This document shows, in pieces, positions 8,431 to 17,491 of a stretch of DNA of 64,000 nucleotides; within the stretch, counting starts at the first letter, position 1, and each line of letters begins with the position of its first letter. The DNA is taken from positions 8,488,501 through 8,552,500 of the forward strand of contig NZ_CP029194.1 in the NCBI RefSeq assembly GCF_008642375.1, read 5' to 3'. This DNA comes from Streptomyces venezuelae (GTDB lineage Bacteria > Actinomycetota > Actinomycetes > Streptomycetales > Streptomycetaceae). The notes under the pieces are model-generated. The model did no database searches and was not told where the DNA came from. It worked only from the letters and a program-made list of their open reading frames with translations. Both the position numbers and the translations under genes were made by a program.

Positions 8431-8814
8431 GTGTTCATGGTGCCGTTCGTGCGTACGTCGGTGGCCCTGCGCGCGACCCTCCTTCTCGTCCTTGCCCTGG
8501 TCTCTGGCACCTGCCTCCTGCCCACCCCTGTCGGGCCCGCCTCCCAGCCTCAGCAGCCCCGCGTCCAGCATGCCGCGTCGGTCGTGACGTACGAGTCCGT
8601 GCACGCCGGGGAAGGCGAGGCCGATGCCCCCAGGGGATCCGTCGGCCACCGTGACCGGCGGCGAGCTGTCACCGCGTCCGCGGGCCCTCCCGGTCCGCCG
8701 CCGCTCGTCAGCCGCGCCGCTCCGTTCACGGATCTGCCGGCCGGCGGCCCGGACACCCGGCCGAGACCGCTCGCCGCCCACGATTCCTCTGTCCTCCAGG
8801 TGTTCCTCTGCTGA
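8431..8814 (+). CDS. Small secreted protein
   Basis: A 127-residue product with a classical signal peptide: basic start (MFMVPFVRTSVALRA), hydrophobic core (TLLLVLALVSGTCLL) and a probable cleavage region near residue 37. The mature part is Pro/Arg-rich, ending DSSVLQVFLC with a terminal Cys. GGAGGG lies upstream; either the GTG at 8431 or the ATG at 8437 could be the start. It sits 68 bases before the carbonic anhydrase and in the same direction, so it may head that operon. Small secreted proteins of this type often precede carbonic anhydrase or SulP genes in Streptomyces, but I cannot name a function. Confidence 0.55.
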   Translation: MFMVPFVRTSVALRATLLLVLALVSGTCLLPTPVGPASQPQQPRVQHAASVVTYESVHAGEGEADAPRGSVGHRDRRRAVTASAGPPGPPPLVSRAAPFTDLPAGGPDTRPRPLAAHDSSVLQVFLC

Positions 8815-8882
8815 CAGGGCGGCACGCCCTTGCGCCGACCTGTCAGCCCGACGCGCCCCACGCGCGCCAGGAGGAATCATTC

Positions 8883-9464
8883 ATGCAGCCCCTCATCGAC
8901 AATGCCCGCCGATTCGGACAGCGCCCTGAGGAGTTCACCCCGCATGCCGCGGGCCAGTTTCCGGGCGTCCTGTTCGTCACCTGCTCCGACTCCAGGGTCG
9001 TACCCGCCCTGATCACCGGCGCCCGGCCCGGTCAGCTCTTCGAACTGCGCACGGCGGGCGGCATCGTGCCCCCGTACGGCACGGGCCACCCCAGCGGGGA
9101 GGCCGCCACGATCGAGTACGCCGTAGAGGTCCTCGGTGTCGAGGACGTCGTCGTCTGCGGTCACTCCCACTGCGGCGCGGTGGGCGCCCTCGTCCGCGGC
9201 GACGACCTGAGCGCCGTGCCCGCCGTACGGGACTGGCTCGCCCACGCCGCCCCCGACGGAGCCCCAGGACGCCCCGACGATCCGGCCGTCACCGACGCCG
9301 TCCACGGCCACGTCCTCGCCCAACTGCTCCGCCTGCGCTCCTATCCGTGCGTCGAACGGAGGCTGGCGGACGGCCTCCTCCGCGTGCACGGCTGGTACTA
9401 CGAGGTGCACACCGGCGCCGTCCTGGAGTACCGCCCCGGGTCCGACGCCTTCGAGGCGCTCTGA
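8883..9464 (+). CDS. Beta-class carbonic anhydrase
   Basis: Zinc enzyme that interconverts CO2 and bicarbonate in the cytoplasm. All beta-class signatures are present: the zinc Cys and Asp-Arg dyad in VTCSDSRVVPALI, GQLFELRTAGGIVPPYG, and the second zinc pair His and Cys in VVCGHSHCGAVGAL. At 193 residues it is normal length. The ATG at 8883 follows AGGAGG (GCCAGGAGGAATCATTC ATG). Its stop overlaps the start of the SulP transporter gene, so the two proteins are probably made together and cooperate in bicarbonate supply and pH balance. Confidence 0.93.
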   Translation: MQPLIDNARRFGQRPEEFTPHAAGQFPGVLFVTCSDSRVVPALITGARPGQLFELRTAGGIVPPYGTGHPSGEAATIEYAVEVLGVEDVVVCGHSHCGAVGALVRGDDLSAVPAVRDWLAHAAPDGAPGRPDDPAVTDAVHGHVLAQLLRLRSYPCVERRLADGLLRVHGWYYEVHTGAVLEYRPGSDAFEAL

Positions 9465-10987
9465 TGAAGGACGTCCGGATGCCGCGCTCCTTCCCTTTCC
9501 CACGGCAGGACTTCGCCGCCTCGCTCGTCGTCTTCCTCGTCGCCCTCCCGCTCTGTATCGGCGTAGCCGTCGCCTCCGGCGTCCCCGCCGAACTGGGCCT
9601 CATCACCGGCATCGTCGGCGGCATCGTCACCGGCCTGATGCGAGGCAGCAGCCTCCAGGTCTCCGGTCCGGCCGCCGGCCTCACCGTGCTCGTCCTCGAG
9701 GCGGTCCGCACGTTCGGGCTCCCCGTGCTCGGCGTCATCGTGCTGGCGGCCGGCCTGCTGCAGATCGCCATGGGCCTCCTTCGCTGGGGCCGCTGGTTCC
9801 GTGCGATCTCCCTCTCCGTCGTCGAGGGCATGCTCGCGGGCATCGGCCTGGTCATCATCGCCGGACAGCTCTACGCCGCGGCGGGCATCACCGCCCCCGA
9901 GTCCGGCCTCGACAAGCTCGCCGGCCTGCCGGGCGCCCTGGTCGACACCCTGGGCAGCAGCACGGCCCTCGTGTCGCTCGCCCTCGGCGCCGGCACCGTC
10001 CTCCTCATCGTCGGCTGGCGGCGGATGCCGCGCCGGGCCCGAGCGGTGCCCGGCGCCCTGGTCGCAGTCCTCCTGGCCGCCCTCGCGACCGCCGCCTTCG
10101 ACCTTCCGGTGCAGACCGTGCGGGTGAGCGGCGTACTGGATGCCGTCCACCTGCCGGGAGCCGAATCCCTCTCCTCCCTCGCCGACCCGGCCCTCCTCGG
10201 TACGGTCATCGCGTTCGCCCTGATCGCCTCCGCCGAGTCGCTGTTCAGTGCGGCGGCGGTCGACCGGCTTCACACGGGAACGCGCACGGACTACGACAAG
10301 GAACTCGTCGCACAGGGCGCGGGCAACACCCTGTGCGGCCTGCTCGGCGCCCTGCCGCTCACCGCGGTCATCGTGCGCAGCTCGGCCAACGTCGAGGCGG
10401 GCGCCCGGACGAAGGCGTCCCGGGTCCTCCACGGTGTCTGGCTGCTGCTCTTCGTCGCTCTGCTGCCCGCCGTACTCGCGTACATCCCGCTGGCCGCACT
10501 GGCCGGGATCCTCGTGCATGCCGGCTGGAAGCTCATCCCGTTCAAGGGCGTCCTGACGCTCTGGCGCCGCCACCGGGGCGAGGCCCTCGTCCTCCTTTCG
10601 ACGGCGTCGGCGATCGTCGTGGTCGGCATGTTCGAGGGGGTCCTGATCGGTCTCGTGCTGTCGGTCGCGAAGGCTGCCTGGGAGGCCTCTCACCTGCGGA
10701 TCGAGCACAGTGACGACGGACGCGACGCGGTCCTCGTGCGGCTCCAGGGCACGGTCACCTTCCTGCGGCTGCCCCAGATACTCGACAGCCTGGAAGCCCT
10801 GCCCAGCAACCGCCGGGTGGTACTGGACCTCGCCGGGGTCCATCACCTCGACCACGCCTGCCGGGCGGCGCTGGAGTCGTGGGCCGAACGGCACAGCGGC
10901 GCCGACGCCGAGGCCGTCCGCGCCGACACGGCCGCGCCGGACCGGCATATGGGTGCCGCCGCGGGTTCGGTGAGAACCCGGAACTGA
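9464..10987 (+). CDS. SulP-family anion (bicarbonate/sulfate) transporter
   Basis: Integral membrane transporter of 507 residues with 10-14 hydrophobic segments and a C-terminal STAS domain (about residues 400-480, VLVRLQGTVTFLRLPQI ... VVLDLAGVHHLDHACRAALE). Family hallmarks include the N-terminal DFAASLVVFLVALPLCIGVA, GVPAELGLITGIVGGIVTGL and SLQVSGPAAGLTVLV. Coupling to a carbonic anhydrase, with stop and start overlapping as TGATG, favours bicarbonate as the substrate, like BicA-type proteins, although sulfate cannot be excluded. An internal ATG at 9479 is an alternative start. A strong terminator follows. Confidence 0.9.
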   Translation: MKDVRMPRSFPFPRQDFAASLVVFLVALPLCIGVAVASGVPAELGLITGIVGGIVTGLMRGSSLQVSGPAAGLTVLVLEAVRTFGLPVLGVIVLAAGLLQIAMGLLRWGRWFRAISLSVVEGMLAGIGLVIIAGQLYAAAGITAPESGLDKLAGLPGALVDTLGSSTALVSLALGAGTVLLIVGWRRMPRRARAVPGALVAVLLAALATAAFDLPVQTVRVSGVLDAVHLPGAESLSSLADPALLGTVIAFALIASAESLFSAAAVDRLHTGTRTDYDKELVAQGAGNTLCGLLGALPLTAVIVRSSANVEAGARTKASRVLHGVWLLLFVALLPAVLAYIPLAALAGILVHAGWKLIPFKGVLTLWRRHRGEALVLLSTASAIVVVGMFEGVLIGLVLSVAKAAWEASHLRIEHSDDGRDAVLVRLQGTVTFLRLPQILDSLEALPSNRRVVLDLAGVHHLDHACRAALESWAERHSGADAEAVRADTAAPDRHMGAAAGSVRTRN

Positions 10988-11001
10988 AACCGGAGGGCCT
11001 A

Positions 11002-11032
11002 CGGGGGACGACGCGCGCCGCGTCGTCCCCCG
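11002..11032 (+). terminator. Hairpin terminator after the SulP gene
   Basis: Perfect 14-bp stem (CGGGGGACGACGCG with its complement) around a 3-base loop, 14 bases after the transporter stop. No U-tract follows, which is normal for GC-rich actinomycete terminators. Confidence 0.85.
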
Positions 11033-11331
11033 TTCGCGTGGGGTCTGCGAGAGCCCTGGAGAAGGCGTCAGAGGTTCACGGAATGCGCCCCTCGTCGGCC
11101 GGATCCGGACAGAACCCGCCCGGTGGCACAAGGAGTCCACCTGGGGCGGTCGCTTCCCGCGGTGAGAGGCCGGCTTCTGCCGGGACGGTGATGATGTCGG
11201 CTGCCGGAGGCCGGACCCAGCAACCCCGTGACCACGCCTCGTTCCCGGCATGGCAGCCGCCAGGAACGAGGTGCTCGCATGGCGAGGCACGTAGTCAGCG
11301 AACTTGATCGGTGAGGGCCTGTCGGTGTGGA
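11033..11331. other. Intergenic stretch
   Basis: About 300 bases between convergent genes (SulP and PhzF-like). No gene or clear signal is seen apart from the terminator at its left edge. Confidence 0.5.
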
Positions 11332-12219
11332 TCAGGCCGGGATGCGGGTCCCTGCGCCGCCGACCCTGATCCGCCGGTCGCCCGCCCGCAGTTCCACCGT
11401 CAGGACGCCGGGGCGGCCCATGTCCTCTCCTTGGTGGAGGGTGAGGACCGTCGCCTCGGGCACGAGTCCGAGCTCACGGGCGTACGCGCCGAAGGCGGCG
11501 GCCGCCGCCCCTGTCGCCGGGTCCTCGACCACACCCCCCACCGGGAACGGGGCGCGGACGTGGAAGACCTCCGCAGAGGCGCGCCAGACCAACTCCAGCG
11601 TCACCAGGTCGAGCCGGTGCATGAGGGCCTCCAGGCGGGCGAAGTCGTACGCCAGGTGGGCCAGGCGCTCTCGGCTCGCGGCGGCAAGGACCAGATGGCG
11701 GGCACCCGCGAAGGCGATGCGGGGAGGCAGGGCGGGATCGAGGTCGCCGGCCGGCCAGTCGAGCGCGGCGAGTGCCTCTGCCAGGTCATCGGCCGCGACC
11801 TCCTCGACGTGCGGCTCGACGCTTGTGAGTGTGGCTCGCAAGACCCCGCCCTCCCGCGTCACGGTGACCGGCACGGTCCCGGCCCGCGTGGTGAACACCA
11901 GGTCTCCGGGGCCGATGCGCTCGCCGAGAGCCACGGCCGTCGCGACGGTGGCGTGACCGCAGAAGGGCACCTCCGCCTTGGGACTGAAGTAGCGGATGGT
12001 GAAAGCGCGCCCGGCGTCCGACACGCCGGATCCCGCTCCCTCGGACGGCGCGGTCAGGAACGCGCTCTCGCTGTATCCGACTTCGGCGGCGATCGCCAGC
12101 ATCTCCTCGTCGCTGAGGCCCGTGGCGTCGAGAACGATTCCGGCGGGATTGCCTCCCTCGGGATCGTCGGAGAAGGCGGTGTAACGCAGGACGTCAGGGG
12201 TTTCCCGTACAGAGTTCAT
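11332..12219 (-). CDS. PhzF-family isomerase/epimerase-like protein
   Basis: A 295-residue member of the PhzF fold (two pseudo-symmetric diaminopimelate-epimerase-like halves). Signatures include YTAFSDDPEGGNPAGIVLDA, EVGYSESAFLTAP with the catalytic-type Glu, IRYFSPKAEVPFCGHATVAT (PFCGHAT motif) and, in the second half, VVEDPATGAAAAAFGAYARE (DPATGAA motif). Family members isomerise small metabolites; no other phenazine gene is nearby, so a role in phenazine synthesis is unlikely. It is monocistronic, starts at ATG 12219 and points toward the SulP terminator. Confidence 0.88.
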   Translation of the reverse strand: MNSVRETPDVLRYTAFSDDPEGGNPAGIVLDATGLSDEEMLAIAAEVGYSESAFLTAPSEGAGSGVSDAGRAFTIRYFSPKAEVPFCGHATVATAVALGERIGPGDLVFTTRAGTVPVTVTREGGVLRATLTSVEPHVEEVAADDLAEALAALDWPAGDLDPALPPRIAFAGARHLVLAAASRERLAHLAYDFARLEALMHRLDLVTLELVWRASAEVFHVRAPFPVGGVVEDPATGAAAAAFGAYARELGLVPEATVLTLHQGEDMGRPGVLTVELRAGDRRIRVGGAGTRIPA

Positions 12220-12335
12220 GCCGGGAGAACGACGCCGAGCTCCGAGGTAATTCCCCAGGTGGGGACTGTTTCTGAGCCCCGTGCCCGGACGCGACCTACA
12301 CGCGGGCGCTGTTCAGACGGCGGTGCACCATCGAA

Positions 12336-12376
12336 CATGTCGGACCGTCCACGACCATGTCGGACCGTCCACGACC
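12336..12376. repeat. 20-bp tandem repeat, two copies
   Basis: CATGTCGGACCGTCCACGAC occurs twice head to tail (12336-12355, 12356-12375). A related ATGTCGGACCGATCGAGC lies near 12462. The repeat runs directly into an orphan IS5-type end. Confidence 0.75.
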
Positions 12377-12396
12377 ATGATCGGCCGGACAGCCCC
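12376..12396. mobile_element. Solo IS5-type terminal repeat
   Basis: CATGATCGGCCGGACAGCCC matches the outward end of the IS5 remnant at about 33723-33742 and resembles the ends at 24852 and 25861. No matching partner lies at a sensible distance, so it is a remnant. Confidence 0.5.
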
Positions 12397-12654
12397 CAGG
12401 GCGTGTGTCGGAAGCGAATTAGGTTGGCTGACGTGCGTGAGCGGGGGCGGAGTTACCGATATGTCGGACCGATCGAGCTGAAGGCTGCGGTCCGGCCGGG
12501 TGACGGCGGGCGTCGGATTGGCTCGGCAGCTGACTCCTGTGACGGGATCGTGGAGCAATCGGCGGCGGAACTGGCCGAACCGTTCACTTTCGTCGTCGGC
12601 ACAGACGGGGTGCTTCGGCCGGCGCCGCGGCGAAGCGAGCACGTGGCCTGTGCC

Positions 12655-13437
12655 GGCGGAGACAGGGTTCTGGGTGCTGTTTCGGCGGGTGGTGCCGCCG
12701 ACGGTGGTGAAGCGTCCGCAGGGTGGGGGCAGGCGTCGGGCGGGTGACCGCGAGGTCCTGGCGGCGATCATCTGCGTGGCTGCCTCGGGCTGCACCTGGC
12801 GGCAGCCCCCACCGGTGTTCGGTCCGAGCCGGCAGTCGGTCTACCGGCGCTTCGCCCAATGGGGCCGAGCCCGCGTCTGGGGCCCGGCTCTACCGTGTCG
12901 TTCTCGACGAACTCGGTGCCCGCGGCAAGCTGGACTGGTCGCGGTGCGCTGTCGACTCCGTCAGCATCCGGTCCGCGAGGGGGGCCTCTGACAGGACCGA
13001 ATCCGACCGACTCGGCAAGTCGGGCTCGAAGATCCACCTGATCACGGACCGGAACGGACTTCCTCTGTCACTAGGCATGTGGCGGTGCCAACATGCATGA
13101 CGGCCAGGGCCCGAACCGCTCGCGCGGGGTATCCCGCCGATCTGTTCCCGGCGCGGACCGCGACGCCCGGCGACACTGCACGCGGACAACGGCTACGACT
13201 GCGACCACCTGGGCAGATGGCTTCGCAAGCGCGGCATCCGGCCCCGCATCGCCCGCTGAGGAACCGAATCCTCGCAGCGGCTCGGCCGTCACCGATGGGT
13301 AGTCGAGAGGACCGTGTCCTGGATGGCCGGCTGCCGTTGCCTCCACCGCCGATACGAACGCAAGCCCGAACACTTCCTGGCCTTCGTCGGCATAGCCACG
13401 GCCCTCATCTGCCACCGGCGTCCGGCCAAGACGTAAC
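12655..13437 (+). pseudogene. Degenerate IS5-family transposase
   Basis: Nearly the full length of an IS5 transposase can be followed through at least three frames: PPTVVKRPQGGGRRRAGDRE, VLAAIICVAASGCTWRQPPP, QSVYRRFAQWGRARVW, then LDWSRCAVDSVSIRSARG with the first Asp, SKIHLITDRNGLPLSLG, the region of ADNGYDCDHL with the second Asp, and VVERTVSWLAGCRCLHRRY with the Glu. Several frameshifts (near 12880, 13075, 13200 and 13255) make it non-functional. No clear terminal repeats were located. Confidence 0.75.
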
Positions 13438-13501
13438 GCTGACGACGGCAACGATCCGGCTGGATACGCTGGTCTGTCATGACCAGCTGAAAGGTGCCGC
13501 G

Positions 13502-13942
13502 ATGAGCCAGTACTTCGACATCGGCGACGAGACACTGTGGAACCCGTCCAATGGAGCTTCCCGTATGTTCCAGCGCCAGGTAGCGGTCTTCGAAGCGGAG
13601 CTGGAACTCCCCTCAGGCATCGGGCCGATGGAGAACGACGAATGCCAGATCATCCCCGACACCCTGGAAATCTTCGTCAACGCCCTTCTGGCGAAGCACC
13701 GAAGAACGAGCCACGCCATCTGGCTCGCGCTCTCCGAAGGCTTCACTGCCACAGTGCTCGTTCTTGCAGAACGCGCCGCGATCAAGGTGGACTGGGCACT
13801 GCACGGAGCCGCCCCGGAAGCACCACTCGAAGACGTGCAGGTTTCTACTGTCACTGGGCTGTCCGCCCCCGCGGAAGGCGCAGCCTGGGCTGCAGGCCTG
13901 CGAGAGAAGGCACGGGAGCTGGGACGGCGCATGCCCCGCTGA
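13502..13942 (+). CDS. DUF6086 family protein
   Basis: A 146-residue protein starting MSQYFDIGDETLWNPSNGAS. The family pattern is clear: WNPSNGASRMFQRQVAVFEA, SGIGPMENDECQI, NALLAKHRRTSHAIWLALSE and GFTATVLVLAERAAIKVDW. DUF6086 proteins are found in actinomycetes, often near other small accessory or toxin-immunity genes; their function is unknown to me. AAAGGT precedes the ATG by six bases. The gene sits between an IS5 remnant (left) and an ISL3 remnant (right) and appears intact. Confidence 0.75.
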   Translation: MSQYFDIGDETLWNPSNGASRMFQRQVAVFEAELELPSGIGPMENDECQIIPDTLEIFVNALLAKHRRTSHAIWLALSEGFTATVLVLAERAAIKVDWALHGAAPEAPLEDVQVSTVTGLSAPAEGAAWAAGLREKARELGRRMPR

Positions 13943-14027
13943 CCAGAGCAGCCGCGTCCGACGAACCGATCGCAATCCCTCACTGCTGCAGCCCGCCATA
14001 AGAAACGACGTCCTCATCGCTCGCGTG

Positions 14028-14380
14028 TAGGCCGAGGCCCGTCGCGGCAGATGATCTCGGCACCGGGATGGTCGCGCAGCCAGGTTGCGAAGGTCTCGGA
14101 GGTGCGGCCGGGCAGGACGTCCACGACGGGGCTGGCCTTCGGGTCGACGAGGATGGTTCCGTAGGTGTGGCCCTTGCGGAAGGTGAACTCGTCGACACCG
14201 AGAACCCGCGGGGGACCGTTCCGGCACCGTCGGAGAGACCAGTAGCTCCAGCAGTCGAGTGCGTCCTGCAGCGAGGTGCATGCGACGGCACAGCCGTTCG
14301 CCCACCCGGCCCCCGAGCTCGACCGCGACCTGGCGGAGCCAGGTCTTCAACCCGAGAGTGGAGCGGCCTCCGCCACACGG
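14028..14380 (-). pseudogene. ISL3-family transposase internal remnant
   Basis: One frame gives the ISL3 core PRVLGVDEFTFRKGHTYGTI, LVDPKASPVVDVLPGRTSET and FATWLRDHPGAEIICRD, the catalytic region with both Asp positions. The part before it (KTWLRQVAVELGGRVGERLC) lies in another frame. The N-terminal zinc finger and the C-terminus are missing. The IIC.D motif ends near 14045. Confidence 0.8.
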
Positions 14381-14680
14381 CTTCTGACCTGGGAATTCAC
14401 GGAACTCCGGTCAGAGCCGCATTCATGGAGCCTCTGCTGCCTGCTGGGGTGGCTGGGTGGCCCTGGCCGGCGGCTGAGCTCAGCCGTTTCGCCGTGCCTC
14501 CCTTGCTCGGCCCCGGACGTGGTGCGCCGGTGGCGTGGAGAGTCGACTGCGAGTCGAGTCTGCGCGGCCTCAGGCCATGGGGTCGCACCTGGTTGGGCGC
14601 CTCCTTTCGCGATGGCCGTGCAGACGTCCTGACCCAAACTCACTACTCTGCAGGCAAGTTGAGGGAATGAGGGGGAACTG

Positions 14681-15943
14681 ATGCGTCTGCGGTACAACAG
14701 TCGCGTTGCCGCGGCAGGCTGTACGGCTCTGGGTCTTGTCGTCTTACTGGGCTGCTCGAAACCGGGCGGCGAACCTGAGCCTCGCGGTACTGGTCAGGCC
14801 TCGGTGTCCATACCGCCGAAGGCGGTCGAGAGCACCCCCTCGCGCATACCGCTGCGCAGCCACGATCCGGTGAGCGCCTTCGGTGAGCGGGAAGTACGTC
14901 TACCGGGTTGGGCGGTCGCGCTGGACGCGGGTACCGCGTGGGTCTCGGCCTGGGACGGGCTGATCGCCGTCGATGTCGCCTCAGGAAAGGAGACGGTCTC
15001 CCGGCCGGAAGGGACGCGCGCCCGCACGCAGCCGAAGCTGGGCCCCCCGGTCGTCGCCGATGTCAGCGGCCGTCGTCTGGTGATGACGGCCACGGCCATC
15101 GAGATACCGGGTACCGGAACCCAGCGCACAAGATTCGCCATCGAATTGGTCGCGGCGGACGCGGTGACGAAGGCAAAGGCCTGGAACATCGAGATTCCGG
15201 CGCAGAGGGGATTCGAGGCCGGGGTGGACCTGCGGGTGATCGCCGTGGACCGCAACATCGCGGTCATCATGTACGGCAGCAATCTGTGGTCCGTCGATCT
15301 CACAACCCGCGCGACGCTGTGGGCCAAGCAGAACGCCCCCAGCACCATTCTCGCGGTCGCAGACGGAGTGATTGCGACCGTCCTGTCGACGCAGTACCTG
15401 GAAGAGCAGATCGTCGGTCTGAGCGTGGCGAGCGGCCGGCAGGTATGGAGCAGCGATGCGGAGTCTGACCTGAAGTTCGTCGCCGCGGGCCCCCGGTATG
15501 TCCTGGCCACCAAGGGCCAGGATCTTTCGGCGAACCATACCCGCCTCCTGGAGGTGGCCACGGGACGCACTGTGGCCACACCCGATGTAGGTCCGGTCCC
15601 GGACACGTGCTCGCATGACGAGTCGGAGACCATCGTCTGCGGGAAGTACGAGTTCGGGCAGTTCGGAATGTTCGGCTTGGACGCAAGAACAGGCGCAAAG
15701 CTCTGGGAACTGCCGACGAGCGACCGTGACGCTCCTCGATTCCACGCGGCCTGGCATGGCGTCGTCTACGCGGGACTCAACGGGACTTCCCTGACACTGG
15801 ACGCCCGTACCGGCCAGGACCGGCCCGGCGCGCCGTCGCAGATCCCCGATCTCCTCAACGGATTCGCCGGGGTCTTCATCGACACCGGCGGAACGGGCCG
15901 CGCGGACGAGACCACAGCCACCGCACGGGAGACCAGCGGCTGA
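14681..15943 (+). CDS. Beta-propeller (PQQ-like) lipoprotein
   Basis: A 420-residue exported protein with a lipoprotein signal (MRLRYNSRVAAAGCTALGLV then VLLGCSKPGG; lipobox LLGC, Cys at about residue 25). The rest is built from beta-propeller blades of the PQQ-like or outer-membrane-assembly BamB type: AWVSAWDGLIAVDVASGKET, NLWSVDLTTRATLWAKQN, VGLSVASGRQVWSSDAES, FGLDARTGAKLWELPTSD and LTLDARTGQDRPGAP. It should be anchored to the outer face of the membrane. GAGGGGG lies before the ATG. Such proteins in Streptomyces act as scaffolds or sensors; no partner is adjacent, so the ligand is unknown. Confidence 0.82.
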   Translation: MRLRYNSRVAAAGCTALGLVVLLGCSKPGGEPEPRGTGQASVSIPPKAVESTPSRIPLRSHDPVSAFGEREVRLPGWAVALDAGTAWVSAWDGLIAVDVASGKETVSRPEGTRARTQPKLGPPVVADVSGRRLVMTATAIEIPGTGTQRTRFAIELVAADAVTKAKAWNIEIPAQRGFEAGVDLRVIAVDRNIAVIMYGSNLWSVDLTTRATLWAKQNAPSTILAVADGVIATVLSTQYLEEQIVGLSVASGRQVWSSDAESDLKFVAAGPRYVLATKGQDLSANHTRLLEVATGRTVATPDVGPVPDTCSHDESETIVCGKYEFGQFGMFGLDARTGAKLWELPTSDRDAPRFHAAWHGVVYAGLNGTSLTLDARTGQDRPGAPSQIPDLLNGFAGVFIDTGGTGRADETTATARETSG

Positions 15944-16207
15944 GCCTGTACCGCCGGGGCAGTGAGTGTCCTGGCGGCGGCGCGCGGCGTTGGAGTTGTC
16001 CTGGAATTGCACCAGTACCCAAGGTCCTCGCCATCGCCTACGCCGGCGGGGTGATCGGCCCGTCGTTACGAGCCCGTCACCCTCAGTGCGCGGGTGTGGC
16101 TGACGTGAGCAGCGGGAGGTCAAACCGGAAGGTCAAATTTTGGTGCGTCTCCCACGTGCCCCACCCCTTGGCGGATTCCTGGGATCGTTGCCACACAGGT
16201 GAAGTGG

Positions 16208-16606
16208 TCAGTGCTGCCAGTCGGTTTCGCCGCCTGGGCCTACCAGGACTGATTCGAGTCCTGAGCCGGTGAGGCTCCAAGCCTCGTAGCCGGGATCTGG
16301 ATCGACGCTGAGTCGCGTGCCGTCGTCAAAGCCGAGGGACAGGGTGCCGAGCCCGGTGACCTCGGCTTTGGTGACGGCCCTGGTGAACAGACCGAGGAGC
16401 GGTGCCAAAGCCATTCCCGTACCAGGCGAGAGGATGGCCTGGGTGCCGGCCGCATCGGTGACGGTTATCGGCGTCTCGATGACGAGTTCGCCATCGACGC
16501 GGATGCGGCCGTCGGGCTCGTGATCAGCGAAGCTGATCCGGACCTGGTTGTCGAAAGCGGTGCACGTGACACGGGCACCGACCAGCCCTGCGGGAACTTT
16601 CACCAC
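16208..16606 (-). CDS. DUF6188 family protein
   Basis: A 132-residue beta-rich protein with the DUF6188 C-terminal signature: LSLGFDDGTRLSVDPDPGYE, AWSLTGSGLESVLVGPGGET, ending DW. Members are common small cytoplasmic proteins of unknown role in streptomycetes and often occur near polymorphic toxins. The start lies within GGAGGTGTGGTGAAAG, so either of two adjacent GTG codons may be used. An IS30 remnant begins about 25 bases upstream, so the promoter may have been altered. A damaged member of the same family lies at 62772-63100. Confidence 0.7.
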   Translation of the reverse strand: MVKVPAGLVGARVTCTAFDNQVRISFADHEPDGRIRVDGELVIETPITVTDAAGTQAILSPGTGMALAPLLGLFTRAVTKAEVTGLGTLSLGFDDGTRLSVDPDPGYEAWSLTGSGLESVLVGPGGETDWQH

Positions 16607-16631
16607 ACCTCCAGCGGCTCATCGCGTCGTG

Positions 16632-16836
16632 AGCAGTCTAGACAGGCGCTCAGCTGGGGTTTCCCTGTCGAGCGACTTGCGTGGGCGGCTGTTGAGTTCG
16701 GTGGCGTCACTGTCTCCAGGTGCTCGGGTGTGTGGACGCTCAGGTCAGTGCCTTGGGGAAGCACTGTCGGAGCAGGCCGTTGGTGTTCTCGTTGGAGCCG
16801 CGCTGCCAGGGGCTGCCGGATTGCAGAAGGAGATAT
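16632..16836 (-). pseudogene. IS30-family transposase C-terminal remnant
   Basis: Minus-strand frames give GSPWQRGSNENTNGLLRQCF followed, after a frameshift, by LSVHTPEHLETV and residues matching the IS30 tail (LNSRPRKSLD...). The catalytic Glu lies in the SNENTNG motif. Only about 70 residues remain. Confidence 0.8.
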
Positions 16837-16916
16837 CGCGACGGGCCGCAAGGCTGCCCCTCAGAAAACCACGGGCACGGCAACCAGCCACCGGTGGCCC
16901 GGCGCGCCGCCACTCC

Positions 16917-17440
16917 TTATGAGGCCCCAGGCAGCTCCGTAGCCTCCTCAAACGAGAGCCGTGGCTTCCCAGGCAGCGGTGACACACCTTCCTCCCAGTG
17001 CCACCACCCCTGTGCCTCACCGTGTTCCAAGAGCTTGCGGATTCGCGGTAGGTCCGTCTCCGGCGGGACGTCCAAGGCAACCATCCGGTACTGCTCGATC
17101 CCCTCGCCGGTCGTGCCGAGGCGGTGAAGACCTCCAACACGCTCTGCCGGGCAGCGGCTGAGCCGTTGTCCTTGAGCACGATCAGCCGGATGGTGCAGTT
17201 CTGAGAGGGCTGGACCGCCTTCCCGGCCCAGAGAACACCGTCGCCATCGAGCTCCGCCTGGATGATGTCCCCGCTGGCGACGCCGCGGACGAACCACGGA
17301 GTGTTGTCGAGCCGCACCGTGCCGTCGCCGAGGTCCACTGCCCATAGGCTCTCGACGCTCGCCGGCGGCCAGCCGTCCTCGTCTATGTCCATTCGGAAGT
17401 GGACCTTCAGGTGGCGGTCACTGATGTTCGTCACCGCGCC
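16917..17440 (-). pseudogene. DUF4265 protein, frameshifted
   Basis: Two frames together give one DUF4265-type protein. The N-terminal part reads VHFRMDIDEDGWPPASVESL, WAVDLGDGTVRLDNTPWFVR, GVASGDIIQAELDGDGVLWA and IRLIVLKDNGSAAARQSVLE. After a shift near 17115 the other frame continues LGTTGEGIEQYRMVALDVPP, TDLPRIRKLLEHGEAQGWWH and WEEGV. The reading is intact apart from this single step, so a sequence error is as possible as decay. Most family members are about 150 residues, which the joined frames would reach. Function unknown. Confidence 0.65.
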
Positions 17441-17491
17441 ATCATCCACACCACGTCCACGGGCCTGGACCCAGGGGTTTCCAGCGGACAC

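Noticed and set aside
9398..11290. 630-codon minus-strand frame across the SulP gene
   Set aside because: Composition is Arg/Gly/Asp-rich antisense of membrane helices; it crosses the terminator and has no domain.
11332..12219. Phenazine biosynthesis locus
   Set aside because: Only a single PhzF-like protein is present; no phzB, C, D, E or G-like gene nearby.
13079..13501. N-terminal extension of the DUF6086 protein
   Set aside because: The upstream in-frame codons are an alternative frame of the degenerate IS5 transposase; the ATG at 13502 fits the family start.
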